64,000 nucleotides of DNA from Oxyruncus cristatus (lineage: Eukaryota; Chordata; Aves; Passeriformes; Cotingidae), in the NCBI GenBank assembly GCA_013399855.1, contig VXAY01002371.1, positions 2,629,432-2,693,431 of the forward strand, in the 5' to 3' direction. How positions within the stretch are numbered: position 1 is the stretch's first letter; each line of letters opens with the position of its first letter. Both the position numbers and the translations under genes were made by a program. Positions 49,342-62,859 of the stretch are shown here, piece after piece. The notes below the pieces were generated by a model, which worked only from the letters and a program-made list of their open reading frames with translations, had not been told where the DNA came from and searched no databases.

Positions 49342-49915
49342 ACTGTGTGTTGAGGCAGTTCAGTCTCACCCAGCTGCACATTCACTCTCCTCCAGTTGGA
49401 CCTGGGAGACAACTGGAAGGGTGAAAGGGAGGAAACTTGGGTTGTGATCAAGACAGTTTAATAGGTAAAACAAAAGCCAGGTGCACAGGCAAAGCATAAC
49501 AAGGAACTCATCCGCTGTTTGCCATTGGCAGGCAGGTGTTCAGCCACCTCCAAGAAAGCAGGACTCCATCATGAGTAATGGTGACTTGGGAAGACAGATG
49601 GCATAACTTTGAAATTCCCCCTTCCCTTCCTCCTTCTTCCCCCAGCTTCCATTGCTGTGCAAAATGTCATGTAATATGGGATATCCCTTGGGTCAGCTGG
49701 GGTCAGTTGTCCCAGCTGTGTTCCCTCCCTGCTCCTTGTCCACACACATGGCACGGAGTGAGAAACAGAAAAAGCCTTGGCACTGTGCAAGCACTGCTCA
49801 GCAATAGCTAAAACAGCCCTATGTTATCAACACTGGTTTGGTCAAAAATCCAAAACATGGCACCATATGGGCTACTATGAAGAAATTTAACCCTATCCCA
49901 GATGGACCCAGTACA
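49342..49915 (-). repeat. Apparent solo LTR of a second avian ERVL-like subfamily
   Basis: In minus orientation this matches an avian ERVL-related LTR distinct from the one at 14.07 kb. Landmarks on the plus strand include 'gatcaagacagtttaatagg', 'ggcaggtgttcagccacctc', 'gcaggactccatcatgagta', 'cttccttcttcttcccccagc'-type pyrimidine sequence, 'agcactgctcagcaatagct', 'tgttatcaacactg', and 'ctatcccagatggacccagt' ending in aca at 49915. No ERV coding sequence is recognisable on either side, so it probably arose by recombination between two LTRs. The minus-sense 5' edge (49915) is firm. The other edge (about 49342) is approximate, and I could not confirm a target-site duplication. Confidence 0.8.
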
Positions 49916-52900
49916 GAGCGACACTATTGTTCAGTAGCAATGTTTTGATTTCTCATTTTTATTCTATGGAGACAAGTTTCCGGCAGGTGATTCTTTTTCT
50001 TCTTCCTGGGCTGGAGCCATAATAGAGATGGTTTTCGCTGTTCCCCCCCCCCCCCCCCCCAGTAAATACATGGGTGTTTCAGAAGTTTTATTAATGAACT
50101 TCAGCGGTTCCAGTGGAGTGAAAGCACCATGAATTCAAATGTTTATTAAGCCTGTTAAATTGCACTCTATGTCTCCCAAAATACTGTATAAAATCTGCAA
50201 GTTATAGAGATGACTTATTGATGTAGCATACCTAATCAAACATCTAAGAACCCATCTAAGGTGAAATAAAAACAGGTTAAGATCTATTTTGCTGTATATA
50301 TGAAATGTTATATAGATGATATAAATGTTGCTGCTAGTTAGAGCAGTCAATTAATTTCTCCACGAAAGACAAGTTTGCAACATCAATATATGCGAGCAAC
50401 ACACACATAGATTTCCATTAGAAAAATAAGTTAGTTATTAAGTTCAACTCTAGGTTCCTTATGAATACAGCGGATATTGTCTCAATACCTAAATATTTTC
50501 TTTTAATGAGGGACATTTTAGTTAAGAGGAAGGTTTTGAGTATATCCAATACAGAACGGTTCAGATTGCTAATGCTTATAGTTTTCAAATGGTCTGTTCA
50601 TATGTCTAAGTAGATAATTAATAAAAGATGAATAGCACAATATCAAAAGACATCTGTGTTAGCAGCAGAAATATAATGAAGGCAATTTAGTAAGTTTCAG
50701 AACAAAACCCGCAAATATTTTCTCAGTTCAAAAAAACCAACTGAATCTTCAATAGGAATCTTCTTAAGTCACTGCAGTGGTTTGCACATATGGTACTTTC
50801 TACTCACAAACTTCTTAAAATGCTCCTTAGGGACATAGATTGTACTACAGGTGTATTTTTAAATGTCGTCATAAAAAATAGGATAAACAGCTCATCAGTC
50901 AGCCAGAACAGTGAACAAAAGGATCTTTAGTTCATAAAATGATCTAATCTCTAAGTGTTCTATTTGGCAAGGGGTTGTAGGACTCTATCTTTGGTTGTGA
51001 AAACACGTGAGTCCTTTATGAAGTCAAGAAAAAGTGAGTAGTGACAGAGGTTGCCTGTGGTCATGATGCTGCAAAGTTGTAATGACAAGGGGCCCATTGT
51101 GGTGTCTGTAAAACTTAGTGAAATAAAAATCCTTTGCTTACTCTTATAATGGTCTGGATCAAGCCTAGTGTTTGACTAGAGATCCATTGATTTGGGATTT
51201 TTTATTAACAGTGTCTAATTTTTATCTGGCTTTCCAGCAATTTAAAGTCTTGCAGCAACTTGTCTGCACAGAATAACCTACCAGTTATTTTGTAACTTTT
51301 GTCTCCAAATTGATTCAGGAAAATGAAAAGGAGAGGGAGAGGTTGAAACAAATTTAATTTAGGTAGTAATCAGCACTTGAGGACAACTTAGCTTAAAATA
51401 TTTGTGTAAAAGTGTAAGATACTGTATGTTTTAAAGAGTGTCTTTTGGGAATTATTGTTCATCCTGAACCATTACACAGAAACAGAGAATTACACCATGA
51501 AATTAAGAAGTAACATAATCAAAACCAATAAAAGTGAATACTTTTAAAAGATACCAATAATTGGTCTCTATGAGTTATTATCCAAGGAAGCAATGAAGGA
51601 AAAAAAATTAAGTGAGAGGTAAAAAGAAATTGCATATTTACACAGAGAGCAAAAATTCCAGAGTTATAAATGTTATTGCTAAAAATACATTCTTGAAGAA
51701 ATATTAAAACATGCTTCAGGGTCCAAACCAATATTTCACAGATGAGAAAGAACATGATGAAACTTAATGTATGGGGGCTGATTATTCTTCTGAAATATCT
51801 AGAATATTCCTCTGTTATAAAAAATGTAGAATAAAAGGCCTTTAAGTTATACTAAACATGACAGTTGTCAAATAATCAAATGTAAGAACTGTTTGGAAAC
51901 CAGGTCATTGCTTCATAGTAACAGTTTTCCATAGGTGATATTTTGATATGGATTTCTCCTAGCTGCAAAGAAAGGAAAGAAGAGGGAAATATAACAAATC
52001 TGTGGGAAATAGTCCAAGGTTAATCCAACTATAACGTTACTTATTTATACATTTAGGGATGTGGGCCTTAGAACTGCGTGGGTGCCCTTTACAGAAATAG
52101 TCAGAGCTGCTGATTCACACTGTTGTTATGAGTCACAATATCATTGGCAAGGACTACTAATTAGTTAACTACATAAATTTTATGTAAAGGCAATAAAAAA
52201 GTAATAAAATACATTCATGAAAATAGCATAAGTATATAAGTAGTACTTTAATGTAGATGTGTTACCCTATACAATCAAATAATATAAGCTGAATTTAAAA
52301 AATTTGGCTTAGGTTGTTGTTCACAGTGAATAAAATCTGCTTGTTTGGTCCCAATTTGGGCTTATTTAAGTTGGCAAATTTCTTTCTGGTTGTGACAGGT
52401 TATTTTTTGCAAATATTTCTGAAATAAAAATGGGGGGGTTTTTTGGACATTTTGGATATTTTAAAGTACTTTTTGTTGTTATATTATTGTTTGATTGGTT
52501 TTTTTCTTTTCTTTTTTTTTTCCCATTTAAAAACTAATCTTAAAAATGTAACCATTTTCCCTTATTTTTTGAACAATTAAGAGAACTAGATACAGCAGGG
52601 AGTCCAGTGTAAGTTTTAATAAGATGTAACATGATGACTGCATTTTCATTAGCTGGAGGTGAATTTAGAAACTCCTTAAAGAACATATGGTTACTAAAGA
52701 GAAAGTATCTGCAGTACCAGCAAATCATTCCTGCATAATCAGAGAAAGTTGGAATCATACTCAACCCACCTACTCTCAGTCTTCAGAACTACTAAAATGG
52801 CATCAAAATCCCCAGCTCCCCAAGCTTATAATTTACTTTCTCATAAGTTTGTAGCTCAGCAGTCTTTAAAATTGTGGTTAGGACCTGATATTTAAACAAG

Positions 52901-54649
52901 GTTTATTACATGAATACAAATATATATTATAAGCAGAAAGTTGGAACAATCTTAGATTCAGATTCATGTTTTACTGACTATTGAAGAGCAAATAATATTA
53001 ATTTAATCTTATTTCATGCTAACTATATTTCAGCCTCATGGAAGTCCTATTAAAATCAGATTTGGATTTTAGTAGTCAGTGGGATATCGAAATATCACCA
53101 AAAAAATCAACATTAATTGTGCAGCTAGGGCTTGAAAAGTGATTGGGGAGAAACTTAGAATGGTGATTGAGGCAATTCTGAAGTAAATGAGAAAATAGCA
53201 AAGGTAATACATTTAATTTATTTTCCAATCTAACTATGAAAGGAAGTATTGCCAAACAGAATTCCTTAATTAGACTCATATTGGCCCTCCAGGTCGAAAT
53301 ACTTGAAACTGGAGGCAAGCTGAAAAGACATCTGACTAGATGGCTTCTGTGACCTCAGGTCAAAATGTTTGGCTTTGATTTATCTATTTATTTAAAAGAA
53401 AAAGTTAATCTTACCCCACTTGAGAAGAATCAGAAAAATAAAAAAGTAACATAATAAAAATATTTAAAGCATTTCTTTCTTTCAAAATGCAAACTCTTCT
53501 ATCATCATCTATGCAATTATATTCTCAAAATTGCTTTCTTTACTCCATTTCTGGAGTTTTGAGTCTTATGAGATTTCCTGTGTTTCATATGACTGCTGTG
53601 ACATCAAAATGTAATCCACAAAAGAGGTCCTTACTGGTTCTAAACTTCAAGTTAGCTGTTTGGGGATTCCAACAGCTAGCTATTACAGCTGGTCACATGG
53701 CTGGTCCATCCTTTAGGTTCTACATTAGGACAAGCCATGAAACAACACTCTATGCACACATCCCAAGGAGTTACTAGCACATAGACAAAATCAACCATCT
53801 GGAGAAAGGAAGGAGTAGTAGGAAGACAAGGGTAGGCAAAGGAAATCAGCTGAAATTTGGTTTTTTTTGTAAAAATGCATAAAATTTTTTAAAACTTGCA
53901 GAATATTTCACCTTGTTTGAACCAGTTAGTAAGATTGCAGTATTACAATGTGATTATTGGAATTAGAAACGTGCAAACCCAGAACTCTGTCATGAGTACA
54001 TAATTTGTATCATGATTGCATTATGAATATCAGTGTTATCACTCAATTTGCAGAAGTTCGGACCGGTTTCCTGCACAAGACTGTACTCTGACACTTCCAG
54101 ATGAGAACACATGCAGGTAAAGTGCTCCATCTTCAGGTTTTTTTCCTTTGATATTATCTTCAGTCATCAAAAGAGGAAGTAGAAATCATATCATATCCTG
54201 GGGTTAATCAACCAGGGAAGAAGAAACTACAGACAAATTAAAATGAATATTTGTATTTGTAGAGAGACTGAAAATACAGTCAGGTCTGTTTTTCTGCATT
54301 TCAGACAACAACGAGAAGTCAGCAAAAACTTGTTCATAAAAAGAATTTTCAAGACAATAACCTCAGCAAATTACTGGCAATAACTGAAAGTTGATGACCT
54401 GAAAAACCTGGAGAAGGGGACCTTGGTATTATTGGTGCAACATAATATAACTGTATTCTGTAAGTGAGGTGATTGGTGTGAGGGAAAAACACCATTATGT
54501 GACAAGTTTTTAATAGAGACAGCACAAGACAAATGGTTGTTTAGCCAAAGCCCTGATTCAACTTCCAGCGAAATGTTGGTCAGGTAAATAAATAATTAAG
54601 CTGTTTTGCATTCATGTGGCAATTTCTGTCATGAAAAGATTGCCCTCTG
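49916..54649. other. Unannotated AT-rich sequence
   Basis: No gene or dispersed repeat recognised. It contains an 18-base C homopolymer at 50043-50060. Short open frames (71-96 codons) lack recognisable domains. Confidence 0.5.
50043..50060. repeat. 18-base poly-C tract
   Basis: An uninterrupted run of 18 C. On the other strand it is G18, which could form quadruplex structures. Its length is likely to be polymorphic or misassembled. Confidence 0.97.
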
Positions 54650-54925
54650 TGCTGAGAGGGCTGCATCAGTGGAGCTGACATTGGATGCTGTTCACCGAGA
54701 CTTTAGCCCACTGTGTTCCGGTATCCAGATTGGTGAGATACAGACTGAAGATATGGAAAACAAAGTGGGTGGAAAGTTGGCTGGTGTTCAGGGCAGTGAT
54801 CAGCAGCACAAAGCCAGCTGACAACTGATTACTGAGGACATCCCTCAGGGAGCAAATACCCATCAATATTTTTAATTAATGGCCTTGCTGATGACATGAA
54901 CAGCACTTCCAGCAAATTTTCAGAA
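54650..54925 (+). mobile_element. Very degraded CR1-like LINE fragment (RT region)
   Basis: Translated pieces align loosely with the CR1 RT segment from motif A to the active site: 'LDAVHRDFSPLC' near 54680, 'KVGGKLAGVQGSDQQHKAS' (about 54763-54820) at the position of the conserved W/L-rich block, 'TEDIPQGA' near 54835 in place of the VPQGS motif, and a final 'SSKF'-like end near 54915. Stops and substitutions are abundant and the DNA match is weak. An old CR1 or related LINE is the best explanation. Confidence 0.55.
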
Positions 54926-57900
54926 TTTCAGCCCAGCTGAAAGCAGTTAGGTCTTTATCCCTGCCTCTGCCCCTGCCTCCTGGATGGGCTTTGGTCTCAT
55001 GCCGCAGGTAATGGGTCTCCTGGAAGAGTCCCTTGGATATGTGCTGCAACCTGCCCTTATGTCCTACCCTTTCTCTGGAACCATTCTCAGGGCTGGAGTT
55101 CCTGGCTGGGCACAGATCCCCATTCACTTTCTTGCTTGTCTGGGGCTGTCAAAGGACTTTTTATCCCAGCTTTTCTCCCTGTGTTTTGGATCTGCAAGAT
55201 AGTGCCCATGGGTGAGGTCACTGCTTTCCCACCTTTTGTCTCACCTGCCTGCTGAGAGCTGCTAGCCCTCCTTGTACCCTGATATGGGAAAAGGAAACCA
55301 CTAGAAAGCAAATTCAAAAAGAAGGTAGCAGCAACTTACACAAAGACCCATCTTCCTTTAATCTGAGCTTCTGAATAAACTATTTGTTTGGGGGTTTTTT
55401 TAGGAACTCCATGCATCACGGCTCCTCAGCGATGCACTAGCTCTTTGCACAGATCTGGAGGAGGAGCAGGGTACATTTTGGACCTCCCACTTTGTATTTG
55501 CTACTGCTGGATTCGAATGAATTGCTTGCAGTACAGACAACTTTCTCATACAGGTAACCTGGGTAGCAGGAGGTCACAAAATTGCAGCCATTGGTAGGAG
55601 AGTGGGAGACAACTTAGAGTAACTTGGAAAATAAGTACGTGAAAAGCGATGGCTTTTTATCTCCTCTCACAAGTCATGAACTTTGTAACACGTATGACAA
55701 CATCCTAAACTGTCACATTTATTTTATTCCAGTTATAAGAGAGGAGAAAGGATAGACTAATATTACCTCTAAAGTTAATGATGTTTGAGTGAGAAAATTA
55801 AAATACAAATTAGTTTAAAACTAGGGTTAATTTTCTTAATGTAGTTTACCAAAACATATGCCTCTGGGAGAACAAAAATTATTTGAAAATCCTGGGGTTG
55901 AAATTAGGAAAGTTTAGATTTAAACAAAACAAAACAAAACAAAACAAAACAAAACAAACAAACAAACAAACAAAGAATCACATTTTTGTGTAAATAAATA
56001 TTGGTACAGTAAATAAATAAACTAAATATTCATTTAGTATGTTTCCTTTCAAAGATGAACAAGTTTAATAAATAAAGCAGGATCAAAAAACTCCAAATAC
56101 CAGAATATTTAATTTTAAAAATAATGAAATCCCTACTGTGTGCTGTTTGGGGGAGGGATTGCTGAAAAATCTCCCACAAATTAATAGTTGTTGATTTTTT
56201 TGTTTCTGTAGTAAATCAAAAGCAAAATTTCATAACTATCTATACAGTTCAGAAAAGGTGTTTCAGTGATTAAATACAGCCATTTGTGAAGGCTCTTCAG
56301 TTACCCTTTTGAGTGTTTGATTAACTCTTCACTGTCCTCAATCAAGTTTATGACACTAATGCAAAATTAAGACCCCTCTCTGTCCCAAATAAAATGCAGA
56401 AACTAGAGAAATTAAAAAGAGCATAACAAATAATAAGAGGGAAAAAAACACTTGGTACTTCGATTTACTATGTTACTTGTGCTTCCAAGTGACCAAAGAA
56501 TTCTTAAAATTGATAAATTGAAGTAAGTATTTTGCTGGCCGGAACTCAATGAGTGTTTTTTTCTCAGTGTGAAAGGGAAATGTGCCAACAGAACTGAAGG
56601 AAAGCAACATGAGTACAGATTAATTTAGGAGTCATATGCTCAGATGGCTGCAGGAGCGAAATTTGTTACTTTTTCTGACAGAATATAGAAAACAATCCAA
56701 TCTTCACTTTCAGGCTGTTATAAGAGCAAAAGAAAACACATGTGATTTTCCAGTTTAGGAGACATTCTGATCCATAGAAAATGACACAAATTTCCATAAC
56801 TGAAGATAAAAATCACTTTTACTGGATTTTGCAAAGTACCTTCTTGGAGCTGTTTCAAATCTTTTACACCACAGTAAACAAAAATGGGTGTTCATTTATT
56901 TGTAAGCTGCAGGACCAATAAAACCATTAACCCAGGGACCTAGATACCTCCTCTAGTCCTTGTTTTCTTCCTCCAATATATTAACGTGTGTAATGTGTGC
57001 CCCATGTCTTCCACTGGAGTAAGTGTATTAAAGTCTCAACAGTGTTCTTGAAATACCTGTTCAAGCTATAGCCTTGTTTTTTTAAAAAGCACGTTCAATT
57101 TTCTCTGTGTCCTAACATTTTTCAGCTGCAGCCTTCTCTGAAACTTTTCCCCTTTCAGCCATGGCTCTCTCAAACCACCCATACCCTCCTGGGTTTTCTT
57201 CCATACGTGATCTGCCAGAAGCATCAGCAAAGCTTCCTGTGATGCGGGTTGACTGGTTGTCTCATATGAGTTACTGTCTGGCATTAGAGCTTCCTTTTCT
57301 CTGCACCTAGGAAGTCAGACAGAGGGGATAAAATTGAGTTACAGTCATCTACTTTCACTGAAGTCAAAGGAATTGAATAGCTTTGAGATATCCAGGCACT
57401 GTCAAATATAGCTGAAAATGACCAAAAATTTATTTAAAAGTTACTAGGGAAAGAGGGGGGCTGAATGCCAGTGAAACAGTATGTTCACATATACCTGATT
57501 TCCTTAAGAAACCAGGCTAAAAATGGTGAGAAAACGAGAACAGTATCTGGCCACCTGATTTTAGTATATCCAACTACTAATTCAGAGCTGTGGAAAGAGA
57601 GTTGAAGTGTTACTGATCCCAGAGCTACAGATTTGCTAACTTTAGCAAGCAATTAGAACAGCTACCAGGAAAAGTAAAACTTGCATGCTCAGACATGAAA
57701 CAGAGATTTGCTTGAAATTGATTAATGTCATATCCTTCTAGTATTAAAGATGGATTACAAGCTTCTGGCTGCACTGCTTAAAATCCTGCCAAAGAAAATG
57801 CTTGTTGTCCACAGAGCCACTACGCGTTGTGCAGAGTAAAACAAAGAAAAAACCCTTTCACATCTGACCAACAGGCCAATATGAGAGAGGCCTGCAAAAA

Positions 57901-60900
57901 TCATTCATATGATCTGTTGATGGTATTACAGAATGTATGTTGTTGTGTCTGTGTCTTGGGGTACGGCAGTGCTGTGATGCAGAGCTTCTTTGCTCTTCTC
58001 AGTTGGAGGCACACACACTATTCACTCACAGAGCTCTGCCCAGCATCTCATTGAGCACCCGATGTGGTATCTAACGAAATTCATAGCGGAAAACGACAGC
58101 TATGCAGGAGCTGATAAGTGAATGAGGTAGGAAAAAAAAAATAGAACAAAGGCAAGAGACAAAATGACAAGTTGAGAGAAAACTCAGTTTATTATTTCCT
58201 GTAACATTTGATGGATGTGAAGTGTCTCAGACCTTGTAATTTAGTAATCCCCTGTGAGAAAAGAAAGCATGACATGGAAATGTGGTTATTCAAAGTTAAT
58301 AAGCTGGATTTTTCAGTGAAATAGCTAGTCCATATCTAAATGACTACATCTTTTATTGAAAAATATGTCCAAGTTACAACAGATCTCAGATAGAGATACT
58401 TCTTAAAAAGTATGTCAAAAAGGAGTGAGCAGCTCAGGAACGAAGAATGGATTAACCAGGTCACTGCCGCAGCTCCTCAGTCCCAATTTCCAAAGCTGGA
58501 GAAGTTTTTCAGTGTATACCAGCATACACTGTGTAATCTCAGTGTAAAATAATTGCCACTCGGTTGCCAACAACCACAAGTCTCAAAGAAGGTGACCCAT
58601 TTTAGGAAGAATCATAAAACATTTTCTATAACTAAACTATGTTGGGATATAGCTAGCTATAACAAAATATTAGCTTTCATTATGTCCCTTACAAAAAATG
58701 AAGATACATCTCAATATTTCTTTTTTCCATGTGAGAACAGCATGTATTTTCATATTTAGACCAAAAGTATAAAAAAATCCGTACCACCATGCTGGCAACA
58801 AGAGCACTATAAAGGCAGTAGGGTCATGCAGTCTAACAGGGGTTGTATATTTAGGGTCATTCTGAAAGCTCTGGTGATAAAAAATTAGGTTATTTCTCAA
58901 TGTAGTAGCGATTAACAAAGATAAAAGGTCCACATCTTATCTACTTTTTTGTTTGGGAAGCAGACTCTGAAGGTTTTTATGCAGGGCTATGTCATGGAAG
59001 AACTCTTCCAATTATATAAGCACCAAGGCAGTTTTACTCCAACAATAAAACACCATCCATTAATGGTCCTAATTTTAGAATAAACATCTGTTCCTTTATC
59101 AAACAGCAATATTTTAGGACCCTTGAAAAACAATATTCTGATGCTAAGGATGATTCTCCAAAGTCCAAAGCATGTGTTTAAGTGTTGGACACTTAAAATT
59201 GTCTCATTTTATGACCTATTCAAATTCAAACAAAAGCGAGATCCTTGTGTACCTTAATCAGCAAGATACTTGCTCCCACAGAGAAACAGGCCTAATTTTA
59301 ACTTAGCCACTGGTTGCCCAAGTTCGTATTCTTATTTTAATATGATTCTTTCCCCAGAAAAGCTGGCTTCCTGAATATGTTTCTGTTTAATGATAGGAGA
59401 TATACTGTGTATTCAGCTAATAAAATGAAGTATTATGCAAATTAACATTAAGGAAGTCCTCAAGTGAATTAGAGGGTGGACTGCATAATGAGGATCTGAG
59501 ATCAAGGGCCTGAGCTGTAATGGTTCTCTTCTGAGGGCATATTTATGCTGTATCTGTGCAAAACAGTGGAGAATGTTACGCTAGAATAGATGGTTGTGAT
59601 GTGGAAGAGGATCCTCACTGAGGAATCAGAGTACATTTTACTTATAATACAGAGACCTAAAGTCGCATGAAGCAATGTTCCACAGGGAGATGGAGAAATA
59701 AGGCTGGAGATGCACATAGAAACCGGGCAGTCAGACTTCTTGGGAAGGATCGCATTAGATGACACTTAGATATGAAGAAGGTTTTTAAAGATGTTTTTCA
59801 CTACAAAGAACAGCTATGAAAGAACTCTGCAGACACTGCTATATACATTCCTTTTCTGAAGCATTTACATTTGTGTATGAAGAACAAAGCAGACTGGTGT
59901 TGATTTTATTTCCTTCATTGTTTCAGGATAGAACGTGAGCAGATTAAGAGCTTGCTTATGTCCCATTCTGAAATTTTGCCACAAGTGTAATAATTTTCAT
60001 GGTCTAGACAGCTCTACTCAGATAACAATGCAGTAACCATTTTGAGGCAGGACCAGTGAAGATTTATTTACCTTTACAGGTAGTTCAGGTATTTCACATG
60101 CACTTTTACTAGTGATGTCTTATCTTTAGTTTCTGTGACCTCAAATCTGAGCACTAACTTAGCTGTCCAGGTGTTTGTGTCAATCCAGTTTTGGCATTGA
60201 ACTCATTATGTAAAATACTTTCCCTTTTCCTTCTGGAAAACAATTCTTATTTTTATTTAGGCTTAAAAAAGTGCATATAGAAAGTCAAACTTAGAACAGC
60301 TTGATATTAGAAAAATGAAAAATATTCTTTGAGCTGAAAAGACATCTTTCAGGAAGTATTCCATTGGCAGTTTATACATATTTTTAAGGGGTTTTCATAA
60401 TTTGCAAAGATCATTTACCAAAACTGTGACAGCTCTCCCTACTAAGGTCAGCCAAATCCGTGCTCTCACTATTAACCATTCTCTGAAACTTTAACAAACT
60501 ATTTCCAAGGAACTATGAAAGAGTGAGAGTCAGAGTGAGAGAAAACTCACTCCAGGGAGGAAACAAGAACAAGCCTGAGCAGAAGGGCAATAGCAGTACT
60601 TGTCCATGGGCTGAGGGACCACAGCAGGCACCAGAGCTGCAGATGGAGGATACAGAAGAAGCATCTGAAGTTACAGGGACACTGTCCCAGGAGGTGTTAG
60701 GACATGAGAAAGAGGGAGAGCAAAAGGAGCAAATTAGTCTCACAGCAGCAGGCTGAGACTTGCTTACGCTACGATAGGGCACAAGGAAGCTTGCCTCTCT
60801 GCTTATTGCTGGTCTCAATACACCCCTTAGATGTGTATTTACCCACATCTGTGTCTATCAGTTTATGGACATCCTTGTGATTTCTAATTCATAACAAAAG

Positions 60901-62859
60901 TGTCACACAATGCTTATGAAATAGGGACTCTCATTATTTACAGACCTTGAGTGCAGAGATCCTTGCATGCAGAAACATATTTGTTCCTATCTGCTTCCTC
61001 AGCAAGAAATAGACACTGAATCATTCTCATCCAAATGTCACTGAACTTCTCCTGATTTAGGCTGCTGGCAGTTCAGCTCTCAGAGCAGTGTCCAGGGACA
61101 CACAAGTCTAATAAATTTGATGGAAATAACACTGCCACTTGATTGATGCAATGACAGCAGATATCAGACTTATGGTCCATATGACTGCTTAGTACAAGCT
61201 CAAATCCTCAAAAGCTAAATACTAACAGATTAAAGAAAGAAATCTGGTGCTTTTTACTGCTTTTACTGTTCATTTTGGTTAAGTCTGCATTTTCTTTTTC
61301 AAAGCAATTTATTGCTGGGACTAAATAGTATATGCAATCTCCTGCTGACAGATTCTATCTATCTAACTCCTCTGATACTGTGGAAAAAAACATGGAAGGT
61401 GTGGGCATTTCAGTTGTAGCTGTAACACATTACAAATTTTATTCTGGATAATACAGTGGAGACTTAAACTTCCGTGAGCAACAAACTGTCATTGGGGTTT
61501 CTGGGTACTATACAATACTATGAGCCCTAGGACTTTATATAAAGATTTCTCCAAGCTGCAAAAAAATTCCTTGGACAATGTGTTAAAAACAAAATCTCCC
61601 TTTTTGGAGTTAGAAGTGGCTGTCACATTCTTCCTACAAAGCCTATTAGCAGAAAAAGCTGAAACGTTTTCAATCAACCCACATGGTTGCATGTAATGTG
61701 TAGCTGAAGAATTTCAGTGCTTTATCAGTTATTCCTGGGTTTTATACTTCTGGGTTTGTCAGTCTGCAAATACATGGCCCTTTATAAGCCATTTAAAGTG
61801 ACTCCAAAATCCCAACGCTAGCCAAGAAGATCATTCATATCTTTCAGTAGATAAAAACACCTCTTTAGATGTCAAGCACCTGGTTAGTATTTGTGGACAA
61901 CATGCACAAAGTCTGTCTTTAGCATGAAGCTATCACTAGCTCTTGTTCATTATAATAGCCCATTAGGTTTTGGAGGTGTGCAACTGAAATAATTTCATGG
62001 ATCAGAACCAAAACTGAACACATTTTGAATAAAACCTGAGCTGCGCCTGTTCGAGCAGCCAGACTTCTTGCTGCTTATAAGAGTGTTTTGACAGGCTTTT
62101 CAAGGAATTTTTTTAAAGCTAGTAACCAGGATGATCACTTCTGTGACTCTAAGGATCTGCTATCACAGTGATTTCTAGACAGCCAACCATAAGATCTAGA
62201 TGGGAGAACTATGAAGTGTTTTGGTAAATTGGGCCAGACTTCAGACCTGTAGCACCAACACTACTGGTGCAATGTTTGACTTGTTCTGTTGACCCATAAT
62301 GTTTTGAACATCTGCTGTTCAAATATTTTTTCCTGGATTGTAAGGTTTTGGGGGTATGATTTTGGTGATCAGTAGGCAAAGAGGAACTAAGAAGGATAAG
62401 AACCAGTGGTGCTCCCTCATTATGCCTGGTAAATCTACATACAGAACTTCCTACTCTGTAACTGACTTTGAATCCTTTATAATTACTTCAAATAAAGAGG
62501 ATTTTTTTCATTTGGTTTAAGAGAAATCTATCTATCTGATATTTAATATGGTTTGTCTATCTACAGCGTGGACATCTACATCTGAGCTTTTGTCCTGGGA
62601 TTCTTTGGTTGGAGACGTATATACACTTCTAAGGTATCTTAAGCAGATTTTTGAAACAAGTCAGTTTCCTTGAAAAGATATTTCTTCCCAATGACTTTAA
62701 AGGGAAAATAAAATTAATACATCAGACATGGATGTCTGGAACATTTTGGCTATCTAATGTTAAGGAAGAATCCACTCAGTCTGCCTCAGATTCTCATCTG
62801 CAAAATTGCTGCTTCACGTATTATGACTTATCATGAAATGCTTGATCATTTAAGCTTAG
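54926..62859. other. Unannotated sequence with one GC-richer patch
   Basis: The first 650 bases (about 54950-55600) are GC-richer, with overlapping short frames on both strands, but I recognise no family. The rest is AT-rich with no identifiable repeat except the (AAAAC)n tract at 55922. A purine-rich, non-ATG frame at 60523-60756 encodes a Glu/Gln-rich product of unknown identity. Confidence 0.45.
55922..55974. repeat. (AAAAC)n / (AAAC)n microsatellite
   Basis: About seven AAAAC units followed by four to five AAAC units in uninterrupted succession. It is a simple repeat, possibly grown from an A-rich tract. Confidence 0.97.
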
